This document shows, piece after piece, positions 26,333-35,989 of a stretch of 64,000 nucleotides of DNA. The position numbers and the translations under genes are program-made. Source of the DNA: CAWJMN01 sp963844055 (GTDB lineage: Bacteria; Planctomycetota; Planctomycetia; Pirellulales; Pirellulaceae); contig CAWJMN010000001.1 of assembly GCA_963844055.1 (NCBI GenBank), positions 3,162,001 to 3,226,000 of the forward strand, read 5' to 3'. Position 1 is the first letter of the stretch. Each line of letters begins with the position of its first letter. The notes beneath the pieces are model-generated. The model had not been told where the DNA came from. It ran no database searches and saw only the letters and a list, made by a program, of their open reading frames with translations.

Positions 26333-28150
26333 TTAGTGCTGGATGATGAATTCATTGCTATTGAGGATCGCCCAAAACATGTCCTGAAGGGCAGCTTTGG
26401 CGTCGCCGTTACGGGCTAACAGCAACTTATTGGCAATTCCCACCTCATCCTTGGACGGAGACCGGCACAAGGCAGATTGGAACAGGAACTCGATCTTCTC
26501 CCCTGGCTTCATGCCGCTGTCTGCGACCTTCGCCAAGAAGCTTCCCTTTTCAGCGTTGGTGGCCGACTTGATCAGGTCGCCGTTGAACATCATCAAGGCC
26601 TGAGGAATCGTACCGTTGAACGTGGTTGCCTCATCCCCTTCGTCAGTACCGAAGGCGATCGTGAACTGTTGCAGCCACTTCCCCTTTTCCTCTTCTTGCT
26701 TTTCGTAGCTACCACGAGTCTTGTGAGCCTCGGTAGCAACCAGCAGCGATTCGTACAGCTCTTCTGCCCGCATTTGACGCAGGTAGAAGTGGGTGAACTT
26801 TGGCGTCTCACCCAGCAACGGGTCGTCTGCCTTGTTCTGAGCCGTGATCCGGCTCGATAGCGAGTAAGCTTCGCTAAGCGTGATCCAGCGAATCAATTCC
26901 TTCAGGTTGTAGCTGTTCTTGCGAACTTCCTTCCCCAAGTAATCGAGAAGCTCAGGATGCGTTGGCGAATTGTGCGGACCCAAATCATCAATCGGCTTGG
27001 TAAAGCCATAGCCCAGGAAGTGTGACCACATCCGGTTAGCAATCGTCTTGTCCAGGAACTCCGACTTCAGCATCAACTTGGCAAGTTCGGTGCGACGGTC
27101 GCTATCCGAAAGGTAACCACTCTTGCTGATTTCGGTACCATCGACAAATACTGGATAGGCAACCTTCGTTTCGCCGTTGCGAAGCTCATAGAAAATCGCG
27201 GCTTCGGTTGCATCGTTACGACTGCCACCTTCACCGGCAAAGTCTTGATTGACCAGCTCTGCAGAAGCGATGTCTCGCGTCCCTTCCACAAAGCGGCGAA
27301 GCGCCTTGGTTTGGCGGAAAAACGCGTTGAATTCCCAGAACTTTTGCTGTTTCCATTCATTGAATGGATGGTTGTGGCATTGGGTGCATTGCACTTGCAA
27401 TCCCAAGAAGACCTTGGCCGTTTGAGCGGTTGCCAAAGCAGCGCTTTCGTCCAGCTTCATCACTAAGAAGTTGGCCGCACCATTGAACGATTCCGACCCT
27501 GGCACCGTGGTACCCGTGGCCGAGACCAACTCATAAACCATCTTGTCGTAAGGCTTGTTGCGAGCCAACGAGTCACGCACGTACTTTTGCATGCCAGCCC
27601 GGCTGGTCAGCGTGTTGTCTTCAGTGCCACCGTTGCGGCCGATCAGAATGTTCGTCCAGATCGTCGTCCAGTTACGAGCGTAGTCTTCGACATACGCATC
27701 ATCATTAAGGATCTTCGCAACCAGCTTGGCCCGCTTGTCAGCATCCTTACTGGTAGTAAAAGCACGTAGCTCTTCTACCGAAGGAATGCGGCCAAGGATG
27801 TCCAAATACACACGACGGCACCATTCGCCATCTGTTGCCTCAGGCGACGGCTTCAGTCCGTTGTCAGCCCACACTTGGCGGATCTGTTCGTTGATGTACT
27901 TAACTTGAGGAATGCCGTAGTCCTGAGGACCGGTATCCTTTTCCTTGCGCCCCTTCGTCACTTCCTTGGCAGGGGCTTCCTTCGCGGGAGCTTTCTCGTC
28001 ATCAGCGGCAATCGAGAGACTTGCTCCCGACAGCATCGCCAGACCTACCAGACCAGGGACGCCAAAACGACGCAACCGGGCAAATAGCCCCTTCGCAGAG
28101 ACAGCGGAACAGCTCATAGCTTGATGTGGTTTTGTCATAAAGTGTTTCAT
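26333..28150 (-). CDS. DUF1549/DUF1553 family exported protein
   Basis: The 605-residue product has a signal-like N-terminus (hydrophobic about 30-48), then the two domains that define the pair. The DUF1549 half (about 75-285, with TDGEWCRRVYLDILGRIPS and the motif QCTQCHNHPFNEW, about 257-269, a CxxCH haem-like site) is followed by the DUF1553 half (about 345-600, ANRMWSHFLGYGF, LNSNEF). Its role is unknown, but the family occurs in large numbers in planctomycetes with DUF1501 partners, often suggested to act on extracellular polymers. The CxxCH motif suggests possible haem attachment by the ccsA system upstream in the window. Start at the first ATG; no strong Shine-Dalgarno. Confidence 0.88.
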   Translation of the reverse strand: MKHFMTKPHQAMSCSAVSAKGLFARLRRFGVPGLVGLAMLSGASLSIAADDEKAPAKEAPAKEVTKGRKEKDTGPQDYGIPQVKYINEQIRQVWADNGLKPSPEATDGEWCRRVYLDILGRIPSVEELRAFTTSKDADKRAKLVAKILNDDAYVEDYARNWTTIWTNILIGRNGGTEDNTLTSRAGMQKYVRDSLARNKPYDKMVYELVSATGTTVPGSESFNGAANFLVMKLDESAALATAQTAKVFLGLQVQCTQCHNHPFNEWKQQKFWEFNAFFRQTKALRRFVEGTRDIASAELVNQDFAGEGGSRNDATEAAIFYELRNGETKVAYPVFVDGTEISKSGYLSDSDRRTELAKLMLKSEFLDKTIANRMWSHFLGYGFTKPIDDLGPHNSPTHPELLDYLGKEVRKNSYNLKELIRWITLSEAYSLSSRITAQNKADDPLLGETPKFTHFYLRQMRAEELYESLLVATEAHKTRGSYEKQEEEKGKWLQQFTIAFGTDEGDEATTFNGTIPQALMMFNGDLIKSATNAEKGSFLAKVADSGMKPGEKIEFLFQSALCRSPSKDEVGIANKLLLARNGDAKAALQDMFWAILNSNEFIIQH

Positions 28151-28685
28151 TGAAATGGCCCCCTAGCTTCCTGTGCCAGGCTTCGCTGACATCGACCTGA
28201 TATTAGAACGATGCGGACCCAGAAAAAGTACTCAGACGGCAAGCAAACCTTTTCCGTAAGTTCTTTGGCATTTTAACCAAACGCCGTTTCACACCACCAG
28301 CAGAGATCCACTTGGATTCTACAAATAGCCTACCGTTTAAAAACCAGTTCTTTCAGGTGGACAACTTGGTTTTACAAACGCCATGCCTGCAATCCCCCTC
28401 GATCCAATGGCCCTAAACCGCGGGAAACGTACGCCCCAGTCCAAAAAGACTTCGTATTTTTTGCTTTAGGAGGGCTAAGGCAGTCGCCCAACCTTGAAAT
28501 GCCTAGCCAAAGCCACAAACCAGATGTTTCAAAACAATACACATGTAGCGTTTTAAAACATCATTATTGAACACCTCAGGGGCGTTTTCAGAAGGGCAGT
28601 TGGGCGGAACCGTCTTCAACACCAAACTGCACTCGGTTCAAACAAGAGTGGGGCGATTTGGACTGGCTAAATGAGGAGCAGTCAC

Positions 28686-28725
28686 AAAAAAACCTGGAGG
28701 GAAATGGTCAGATTCCCCTCCAGGT
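28686..28725 (-). terminator. Orphan factor-independent terminator, minus strand
   Basis: On the minus strand the stem acctggagg...cctccaggt (9 bases plus an inner GAA/TTC) is followed by TTTTTTTGTGAC. No coding gene ends here in that orientation, so it may close an unannotated small RNA starting somewhere between 28730 and 28990. Confidence 0.7.
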
Positions 28726-28727
28726 CG

Positions 28728-28990
28728 ATGCCCAATGTCGCGCCATCAGCCCTGAAAACCGGCCGCTCGTAAGCAAGCAAACTTTCGAAGGCCCCAGGAG
28801 TCAAGCAACAAGATTGCCTCATCTCTGTTTCGGCCCCAAAACGCCGCGAATCGCAGGTCTTCTGTTCCGGCAAAAGAACCACGATGATCGAACTAAAAAG
28901 CAATCATCGTGCCAAACAGAAATATTTTTCCATGGTGCTCTAATTATCTCGCAGCTTCGTAATGGTTCTCAGCGCAGTGCTATCAGAGAT
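28728..28990 (-). ncRNA. Candidate minus-strand small RNA (speculative)
   Basis: Inferred only from the orphan terminator at its 3' end and from an internal 9-base inverted repeat (cacgatgat / atcatcgtg, 28880-28911). I recognise no 6S, tmRNA, RNase P or SRP motif. Boundaries are placeholders. Confidence 0.3.
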
Positions 28991-29084
28991 ATAATCCGTG
29001 GGCGCAATGGCCCCCAAAGCATTCGCGCAGTCGTTGGCTGCACGGAGCCTGATTCACCGACATCTTTTTTGCCCGATGGGAACA

Positions 29085-30281
29085 ATGGACCAAAATATTC
29101 CCGAGCGTCGGTTTGATCCTCTACCCGGAAGACGTGGCAGCAACGATGCCTCACGCCCATTTCCCTTCAACTTGCTTCTACTCGCAATCCTCTTTCTAAC
29201 GCTGGCGTGGATTGCCAACGAGCGGAAGTGGTTTGGCGGCAAAGCACAGACGCATCTAGATCCCGAAGCAACTTCACGTCCCATCGCACCTGCGGGCGAC
29301 TTGGCCGACGATGAAAAGTCGACGATTGAACTCTTTCGGCGCTGCTCTAAGTCGGTTGCGTTTATCTCTACGGCGGCAGTAGGGCAGGATTTCAACTTCA
29401 ACGTCACCGAAATTGCGAAGGGAACCGGCAGCGGATTCCTTTGGGATGAAAGCGGACATGTGGTGACAAACTTTCACGTGGTCGAAGGAGCCGACCGTTG
29501 GCGAGTGACGCTTGCCGACCAAACCACTTGGAACGCGGTCCCCGTTGGCGTCGCTCCTGACAAAGATCTGGCCGTGCTGCGAATCGATGCCCCCGTTCAG
29601 CATCTAACGCCGATCCTTGTAGGAAGTTCGGCGCAGTTAGAGGTGGGACAAAAGGTGTTTGCCATTGGCAATCCGTTTGGACTCGACCAAACCCTTACCA
29701 CCGGCATCATCAGCGGGCTGGGAAGACAGATCCGTTCGCAAACGGGGCGGAATATCGACGGCGTCATTCAAACCGATGCTGCCATCAATCCCGGCAACTC
29801 GGGAGGACCGCTGCTGGATAGCCACGGCAGACTCATTGGTGTCAACGCCGCGATCTTCAGCCCCAGCGGAACATCGGCCGGCATTGGCTTTGCCATCCCT
29901 GTCGATACGGTGAATCGCATCGTCCCCCAACTGCTGAAGCATGGCAAAGTGATTCGCCCCGGACTTGGTGCCAGCTATGTGCCGGACCGAATCACGGCTC
30001 GCATTGGCCTGAAAGGTGTGCTGATCGGTGCAGTCCGTCCTGGCGGTCCTGCGGAACTAGCCGGAATACTTCCTGTCACTCGCAGCGCGGATAGCGATGT
30101 CGTGCTCGGTGACTTGATCGTGGCAGTAGATGGCAAGCCGGTTCAAACCATCGAGCAACTGTTTGATGCGCTGGACAAGCACGAGATTGGTGACATCGTC
30201 ACGCTAACGCTCCATCGCCACCCGCTAACCGGCAGCGAGACCGAAGTCGTCGCCAAGGTAAAGGTCCAAGCGGCGGAGTAA
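29085..30281 (+). CDS. HtrA/DegP-type serine protease with PDZ domain
   Basis: This is a membrane-anchored periplasmic serine protease that probably degrades misfolded or specific envelope proteins. The 398-residue protein has one N-terminal helix (about 27-45). A trypsin-like domain follows with a complete catalytic triad: His131 (TNFHVVEG), Asp161 (DKDLAVLRID) and Ser239 (NPGNSGGPLLD). One PDZ domain closes the protein (about 300-395). The frame is open upstream to a GTG at 28998, with ATG choices at 29007, 29076 and 29085. I use 29085 because a GGGA box is close and the family N-termini are short before the helix. Followed by a convergent frameshifted hupE. Confidence 0.93.
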   Translation: MDQNIPERRFDPLPGRRGSNDASRPFPFNLLLLAILFLTLAWIANERKWFGGKAQTHLDPEATSRPIAPAGDLADDEKSTIELFRRCSKSVAFISTAAVGQDFNFNVTEIAKGTGSGFLWDESGHVVTNFHVVEGADRWRVTLADQTTWNAVPVGVAPDKDLAVLRIDAPVQHLTPILVGSSAQLEVGQKVFAIGNPFGLDQTLTTGIISGLGRQIRSQTGRNIDGVIQTDAAINPGNSGGPLLDSHGRLIGVNAAIFSPSGTSAGIGFAIPVDTVNRIVPQLLKHGKVIRPGLGASYVPDRITARIGLKGVLIGAVRPGGPAELAGILPVTRSADSDVVLGDLIVAVDGKPVQTIEQLFDALDKHEIGDIVTLTLHRHPLTGSETEVVAKVKVQAAE

Positions 30282-30303
30282 GAACTCTGCCCGTTCGATT
30301 GCG

Positions 30304-30908
30304 CTAAACCGACAACGCAAAGCCAATCCCGGCCAAAGCAATCGCAGCGCCGGCCCAGCGAAGAGCCATTTCGCCACGTACCGAATGGATGGCAAAGCGG
30401 CCAATCACAACGCCCAAAATGTGTAGGGCCAGAGTTGCCACCACAAAGCCACCGGCATACAGGGCAGGGCTATTCACGCTTGGCATTTCCATGCCATGGG
30501 CATGGCCATGAAATAGGCCAAACACGCCGGCCATCACCGCAGGAATCGCCAAGTGGAATGGCTGACGCAGAGCGACCCCCAGGCCAAGCAGTACGATCGA
30601 AGCCGCAATGCCGTACTCTACCGCAGGTAGTTCTCGTCCTGAAATTCCAACCGCTCCACCAACCATCATGCAGGCGAGAAACGAACCAGGAACCAGCCAC
30701 AACGCTCGGCCACCGATTTGTGCGCTAAGCAGGCCCACCGTCACCATCGCTGCAGCAAGTGATCAAGTCCCAGCATGGGATGCAGTAGGCCAGATACCAA
30801 TCCGCCAGCGGTCGTCTCATGCAGATGCCCCGGATGGCCAAAGGCCGTCGAGCTCAGCGTTACTGCAACAAAGACGCTAGCCAAAAGAACGCTGGATAGG
30901 TTTTTCAT
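30304..30908 (-). pseudogene. hupE: HupE/UreJ-family metal transporter, broken by a frameshift
   Basis: Two frames together make one ~200-residue protein. The first 55 residues (start ATG 30908, stop at 30741) form a signal peptide and the His-rich start MKN...FGHPGHLHETT, then LLHPMLGLDHLL. The next frame (from ATG 30747) continues MVTVGLLSAQIGG with the rest of the six-helix membrane protein, including the HGHAHGMEMP motif. The family normally reads LDHLLAAM across the joint. Here the sequence gives a frame change as if one base were missing near 30748-30757. HupE/UreJ proteins import nickel or cobalt. If the indel is a sequencing error the gene is intact. Confidence 0.8.
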
Positions 30909-31051
30909 GGGACGGCAATCGGATTCAAATAAAGGGAAGCAGGTACTACCAAACGGCGCATTCTCAAGACGCTGCTATCGTACCGATTCACGAAAAATGC
31001 GGCAACGCGACATCGAGGCCCACTGCCGCATATCGACAAAAAACCGCAGAC

Positions 31052-32083
31052 CTAGAACAAGGATGAAGGGTCAGCGATCTTTCCCGAGCCGCCAGGAGGT
31101 GCCACTCGCAAATGGTCGTAAGCCTTCGCCGTTGCCACGCGGCCACGTGGCGTGCGAACAAGCAGCTCACTTCGCAGCAGATACGGCTCGACTTCATCGG
31201 ACAGCGTGTCGGACGCCAGGTTCATCGTGTGAGCCAACGCTTCAACACCAACAGGTCCGCCGCCAAACACACGCATCAGCGTTTCTAAATAGCCACGATC
31301 CTGCTTATCCAGCCCCAGGCGATCTACCTCAGCCATCTTCAAAGCATTCTTCGCCACTTCAAGGTCAATCTTTCCTTCGGCCTTGGAATCGGCAAAGTCA
31401 CGGACCCAGCGTAAGCGGTTATTGGCAATCCGTGGAGTCGCCCGGCTGCGTTTGGCCATTTCCTGTGCGGCGTCATTGGTCATTTCGACCTGCAACTTGG
31501 CCGCACTACGAACAATAATCTCCGTCAGCTCATCCAGGTCATAAAAACCCAAATGCTCTCGCAACTGAAAACGATCACGTAGCGGCGCAGAAAGCATGCC
31601 AGCCCGCGTCGTGGCGCCAATTAGCGTGAACGGCCGTAGCTGCATATTGATCGTGCGAGCATTCACCCCTTCGCCCAACACAATGTCGAGGCGGAAATCT
31701 TCCATCGCGGTATAGAGGTATTCCTCAACCGCTTTGGGAATGCGATGGATCTCATCAATGAAGAGAACCGAGTTCTCTTCCAGATTGGTCAAATAGGGAA
31801 TGAGGTCCTTCGGCGCTTTGAGTGCGGGACCACTGGAAGTAACTAGCGGTACATCCAGTTCCCGCGGGATGCACATCGCAAAGGTGGTTTTGCCCAGACC
31901 CGGCGGACCATCAAACAGAATATGGCCCAGCGTATCGCCCCGCTTGCGAGCGGCATCGACAGCGACAATCAGGCGTTCTTTAACGTCGCGCTGGCCGACC
32001 ATGTCGCGCATCCACTGCGGACGAAGGGAACGATCTTCCTCTTCGTGGCCATCACCACCCGTCAAAATCGCCTCGCGCGCCAT
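31052..32083 (-). CDS. ruvB: Holliday junction branch migration helicase RuvB
   Basis: This is a AAA+ motor that drives branch migration with RuvA at Holliday junctions during recombination repair. The product has about 343 residues: Walker A GPPGLGKTT (about 62-70), Walker B LFIDEIHRI (about 112-120), sensor 1 LIGATTRAGMLS and a C-terminal winged helix including GYLETLMRVFGGGPVGVEALA. I choose the ATG at 32083 because AAGGG lies 6 bases upstream; the frame has two upstream alternatives (32089, 32146). No ruvA or ruvC is visible nearby. Very confident on the assignment. Confidence 0.96.
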   Translation of the reverse strand: MAREAILTGGDGHEEEDRSLRPQWMRDMVGQRDVKERLIVAVDAARKRGDTLGHILFDGPPGLGKTTFAMCIPRELDVPLVTSSGPALKAPKDLIPYLTNLEENSVLFIDEIHRIPKAVEEYLYTAMEDFRLDIVLGEGVNARTINMQLRPFTLIGATTRAGMLSAPLRDRFQLREHLGFYDLDELTEIIVRSAAKLQVEMTNDAAQEMAKRSRATPRIANNRLRWVRDFADSKAEGKIDLEVAKNALKMAEVDRLGLDKQDRGYLETLMRVFGGGPVGVEALAHTMNLASDTLSDEVEPYLLRSELLVRTPRGRVATAKAYDHLRVAPPGGSGKIADPSSLF

Positions 32084-32287
32084 CGGCATCCCTTCTGATT
32101 GCTCGCCACCAGTGAACGATTGTTTCCTATCCCCTGAATATAACAAACCGACGCCGGGCGTGGGAATGGCGGAAATTCCCGTCGGCAGAGGGAGTCGCCG
32201 GCAGTTCTATAATGAAAAGTGCCAAGCCTTTCCTGGGTGCAAGCAAATTCTGTCAAATCCCCCTCCCACCAGATCGTGATCGTCGGA

Positions 32288-33877
32288 ATGGCCCACGCCA
32301 AACGCAAGCAAATTCGTCATCTAATCATCATCCTGGGGGACCAGCTCAACCTCGATTCGCCCGCCTTGGCCGACTACGACGCAAAACAGGATGTCGTTTG
32401 GATGGCAGAAGTTCGGGACGAATCCACCCACGTTTGGACGCACAAATGCCGGATCGCCATCTTCCTGTCTGCCATGCGGCACTTCCGGGAAACGCTAATC
32501 GCTAGTGGCTATCACGTCGAATATCGGCAGCTAGCGGCAACCAAATCTAAAACGCAGCGTGAGGAACCCACATCATTGGCCGACGCGCTGGCCAGAGATC
32601 TAGCAGCGACTTCACCCCCAGCAGATACTGCTGGTTCAGCCGGGGGAACATCGTGTGCAGGAAGAACTTGTCCGCTGCGCCGCAGAATTGGACGTCTCCC
32701 TGGTGATCTTGGAAGACACCCACTTCCTTTGCAATCGTGAAACGTTTGCCAAACATGCAAAAGGGCGCAAGCAACTTCGCATGGAATTCTTCTATCGCGA
32801 GATGCGCAAATCGCACAACGTCTTGATGGAAGGGGACCAGCCGGTCGGCGGCGAATGGAACTTTGACCACGACAATCGTGGTGCGTTTGGTAAAAAGGGG
32901 CCTGGCACAGTCAAGCCGCCGCAGCACTTCAAGCCCGATGCCATTACGCAAGAGGTATTAAACCTGGTCGAGCAAGAGTTTGCCTCGCACCCGGGCAGCC
33001 TTGCCGAATTTGATTGGCCCGTAACTACCCAACAATCGCAGCAAGCGTTAAAAGACTTCATCGAGCATCGTCTGGAACATTTTGGCCAATACCAAGATGC
33101 AATGTGGACGGAAGAGCCCTACCTTTATCACAGTCGCCTCTCGGCCGCGATGAATTTGAAGCTGCTCAGTCCACGTGACGTGATCCAGGCGGCCGAAACA
33201 GCCTACCGCACAAAAGACCTTCCCTTGGCCAGTGTCGAAGGTTTCATCCGGCAGATCCTCGGCTGGCGCGAATACGTACGCGGCATCTATTGGCACTTCA
33301 TGCCAGAATATTTGCAGCGGAATGCAATGCGGCGCAGGAGCCGTTGCCCGATTTCTACTGGACCGGCCAGACCGACATGCATTGCCTGAAGCAAACGATT
33401 GCTCAAACGCTACGTTATGGCTACGCCCACCATATTCAGCGACTGATGGTGACCGGCCTGTTTTCGCTGCTGCTGGGAGTTGATCCCAAGGAAGTACACG
33501 CTTGGTATTTAGCCGTCTATGTCGATGCGGTGGAGTGGGTAGAACTTCCCAACACACTTGGCATGTCGCAGTATGCCGACGGCGGCGTGATGGCCAGCAA
33601 GCCCTATGTCGCCAGCGGCAAATACATCGAGCGGATGAGCAACTATTGCCAGGCTTGTCCCTACGATCCGGCCGAAGCCACCGGCAAAAATGCCTGCCCC
33701 TTTACAACCCTTTACTGGGACTACTTGATGCGACATTCTGCCAAGTTACAAAAGAACCCCCGAATGACCATGCAGCTAAAAAACCTCGAGCGGCTCTCAG
33801 AAGATCGCAAAGCAGCCATTCGCGACCAGGCACAGCAGTTTCGCCTGTCTCTTGTGCAAAAACAGAAGAAGCAATAA
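32288..33877 (+). pseudogene. FeS-type cryptochrome/photolyase (PhrB/FeS-BCP group), frameshifted twice
   Basis: The gene would encode a ~527-residue bacterial (6-4) photolyase-like protein. Three overlapping frames cover it. Frame 1 (32288-32618) has IIILGDQLNLDSPAL and the N-terminal fold. Frame 2 (about 32620-33330) has VLMEGDQPVGGEWNFDHDNRG, PYLYHSRLSAAMNLKLL and GFIRQILGWREYVRGIYW. Frame 3 (to 33877) has the FAD-pocket YAHHIQRLMVTG, VEWVELPNTLGMSQYADGG and the FeS-cluster cysteines (HCLKQ, YCQACPYD, NACPF). The first break fits an extra C in the run of five at 32615-32619, and the second a missing base near 33329-33334. DNA repair/light-dependent function is likely if intact. Confidence 0.85.
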
Positions 33878-34026
33878 CCCAATTTGCTCACCGTTAAAGG
33901 TAACGCCCGCTGCCAGAATCAAACTCCTAAGCGGCTCCTTTATCGCTGCCACCGCCATAAAGGCCAACCTGCTAAAATTTGGGGCATCCAAAAATTCCTT
34001 GGCCCCTTCTTGATCCCCTACTACCC

Positions 34027-35928
34027 ATGTACCTAAGCGCAGCGGCCTATCTGGCAAAGTTCGAACGGCTCTTCAAGCTGGAAAGCGATGCCGAGACCGA
34101 GCAGTACCAAAAGCTCTTGCAGCGCGGTGGGCAGGGGAGGGGAGGACTCGCGGGGCTGGTCATTCGAGATAGTGAGGCGGCACTTGGCGGGCGCTTGCTG
34201 GTCACGCTGACCAAGCGGGCCGATCAAGAGCCACTGCCATTCAACCGGCTAACAGTGGGCACGCCGATCATGCTGGCCGAGGAAGGGATCAAGTCGGCAG
34301 TTCCACAGCGCGGCATCGTTTGCTTTCGCGACAAGCTGCAAATCCAAGTGGCCGTTTCCGAATTGCCCGAAGAGGTAAACGCCCGGCCACTCTTTCGGCT
34401 CGACCTATCCAGCGACGAAGTTTCGCGGCAGCGCATCCTTAGCGCAATGCGAACCGCCATGACGCTGGCCCGCGGGCGAGTGACCAAGCTGCGCAGTATT
34501 TTTCTGGGTGAGACCGCTCCTGAATTTGCCCCCGATTTGTCCACTATGAAGCCAGCCCTTCCGTGGCCGGAGCATCTCAACGTCTCGCAGCAGCGTGCCG
34601 TCGAGCAAGCCCTTTCCGCCCGCGATGTGGCTTTGATTCATGGTCCGCCAGGAACCGGCAAGACGACCACGGTGGCCGAACTTTGCCGGCAGATCGTTGC
34701 CCGTGATGAAAAGATTCTCGCCTGTGCCGCCAGCAACTTGGCGGTGGATAACCTTTTAGAGAAGCTGCTCGATGCCGGCGTGCGTGCGATTCGCTTGGGG
34801 CATCCCGCTCGAATCAGTCCTCGGATGCGGGAACATTCGCTCGACCTGCTGGTGGCCGAGCATCCCGATCTAAAAATTGCACGCAAGTTGGTCCGCGAGG
34901 CAGAAGCGTTGCAAGCCAAGGCCTCTAAATACACGCGTGCCAAACCGGAACCGGGCGCACGCAAAGAGATGCGCAGCGAAGCGCGAGCCCTGATTGCCGA
35001 TGCACGCCACTTAGAAGATCAGATCGTCAAGTCGATCCTCGATTCGGCCGACGTGATTTGTGCCACGCTTACCGGGCTTGACCCCAACATCCTAGATGAC
35101 CGCACCTTCGGAACGCTCATCATTGATGAAGCCGCCCAGGCAATTGAACCGGCATGTTGGCCGGCGCTACTGCGTGGCGAGCGTGTCATCTTGGCTGGTG
35201 ACCACTTTCAGTTGCCCCCCACGATCCTTTCCCCCGAAGCAGCCAAGGAGGGATTGGCCATCAGTCTATTGGAGCGGCTGGCTACCGGGGATAAGCCGCT
35301 GCCTAGCAGTTTGTTAACCACGCAGTACCGCATGCATCCGACGATCATGCAGTTTTCCTCCGACCATTTTTATGGTGGCAGGCTAGAAGCCTATGCAGAA
35401 GCAAGCTCGCATACTTTGGCAGAACTTCCCGGCGTAACCACCAATGAGGCCACGCAGGAAACACTGCAATTCATCGATACGGCCGGAGCGGGCTATGACG
35501 AAGAGCCCGGCAGCGATGGCGAAAGCCTTTGCAATCCCCAGGAGGCTGACATACTGGTACAGCAGGTGCAACGACTGCTTGATAGCGGCATGCTCCCTGC
35601 GCAAATCGGCGTGATCTCTCCCTATGCGGCCCAGGTGCGTTTGCTGCGCGAAAAATTAGCCAGCACGGAAGTGGGCGTGGACACGATCGACGGATTTCAA
35701 GGACAAGAGCGAGAAGCGATTTTGATTTCGCTGGTGCGAAGCAATGGCGACGGCGATGTGGGCTTCCTGTCCGACACGCGGCGAATGAACGTCGCCCTCA
35801 CCCGCGCCCGCCGCAAGCTGGTGGTCGTTGGCGACACCGCCACCCTTTGCCAGCACCCATTCTATGCGAAGTTAGTCGAGTATTTTGAGCAGTGGGGAGC
35901 TTACAAGAGTGTTTGGGAGATGGGGTAG
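34027..35928 (+). CDS. Superfamily 1 helicase (Upf1/SMUBP-2-like)
   Basis: The 633-residue product has all the superfamily 1 motifs: Walker A GPPGTGKTTT (about 203-212), motif II IIDEAAQAIEP (about 362-372), motif III LAGDHFQLPPT, motif IV/V QIGVISPYAAQVRLL and VDTIDGFQGQERE, and motif VI VALTRARRKLVVVG. The N-terminal ~190 residues are a beta-barrel-type accessory region as in SMUBP-2. It probably unwinds or remodels nucleic acid in the cytoplasm. The frame extends 16 codons upstream to 33979; I use the ATG 34027 as the family start. No strong Shine-Dalgarno. Convergent with the decayed OLD gene, so probably not part of a two-gene defence unit. Confidence 0.9.
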   Translation: MYLSAAAYLAKFERLFKLESDAETEQYQKLLQRGGQGRGGLAGLVIRDSEAALGGRLLVTLTKRADQEPLPFNRLTVGTPIMLAEEGIKSAVPQRGIVCFRDKLQIQVAVSELPEEVNARPLFRLDLSSDEVSRQRILSAMRTAMTLARGRVTKLRSIFLGETAPEFAPDLSTMKPALPWPEHLNVSQQRAVEQALSARDVALIHGPPGTGKTTTVAELCRQIVARDEKILACAASNLAVDNLLEKLLDAGVRAIRLGHPARISPRMREHSLDLLVAEHPDLKIARKLVREAEALQAKASKYTRAKPEPGARKEMRSEARALIADARHLEDQIVKSILDSADVICATLTGLDPNILDDRTFGTLIIDEAAQAIEPACWPALLRGERVILAGDHFQLPPTILSPEAAKEGLAISLLERLATGDKPLPSSLLTTQYRMHPTIMQFSSDHFYGGRLEAYAEASSHTLAELPGVTTNEATQETLQFIDTAGAGYDEEPGSDGESLCNPQEADILVQQVQRLLDSGMLPAQIGVISPYAAQVRLLREKLASTEVGVDTIDGFQGQEREAILISLVRSNGDGDVGFLSDTRRMNVALTRARRKLVVVGDTATLCQHPFYAKLVEYFEQWGAYKSVWEMG

Positions 35929-35989
35929 AAAAGCTCTTTGGCGACAACTAATCAGAATATCCTCGGCAATCTCGTTCGGATTGCGTCCA

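Larger units (their letters stand above)
28151..29084. other. Large intergenic region with an orphan terminator
   Basis: No protein gene is supported; the frame 28658-29116 is composition-shadow and overlaps the htrA start. The region contains a strong minus-strand terminator (28686-28725), a second inverted repeat (28880-28911) and an AT-rich stretch at 28910-28950. These may delimit a small RNA read leftwards. Confidence 0.55.

Noticed and set aside
28658..29116. Plus-strand frame of 152 codons before htrA
   Set aside because: No domain or membrane pattern, crosses the terminator hairpin, and overlaps the htrA start.
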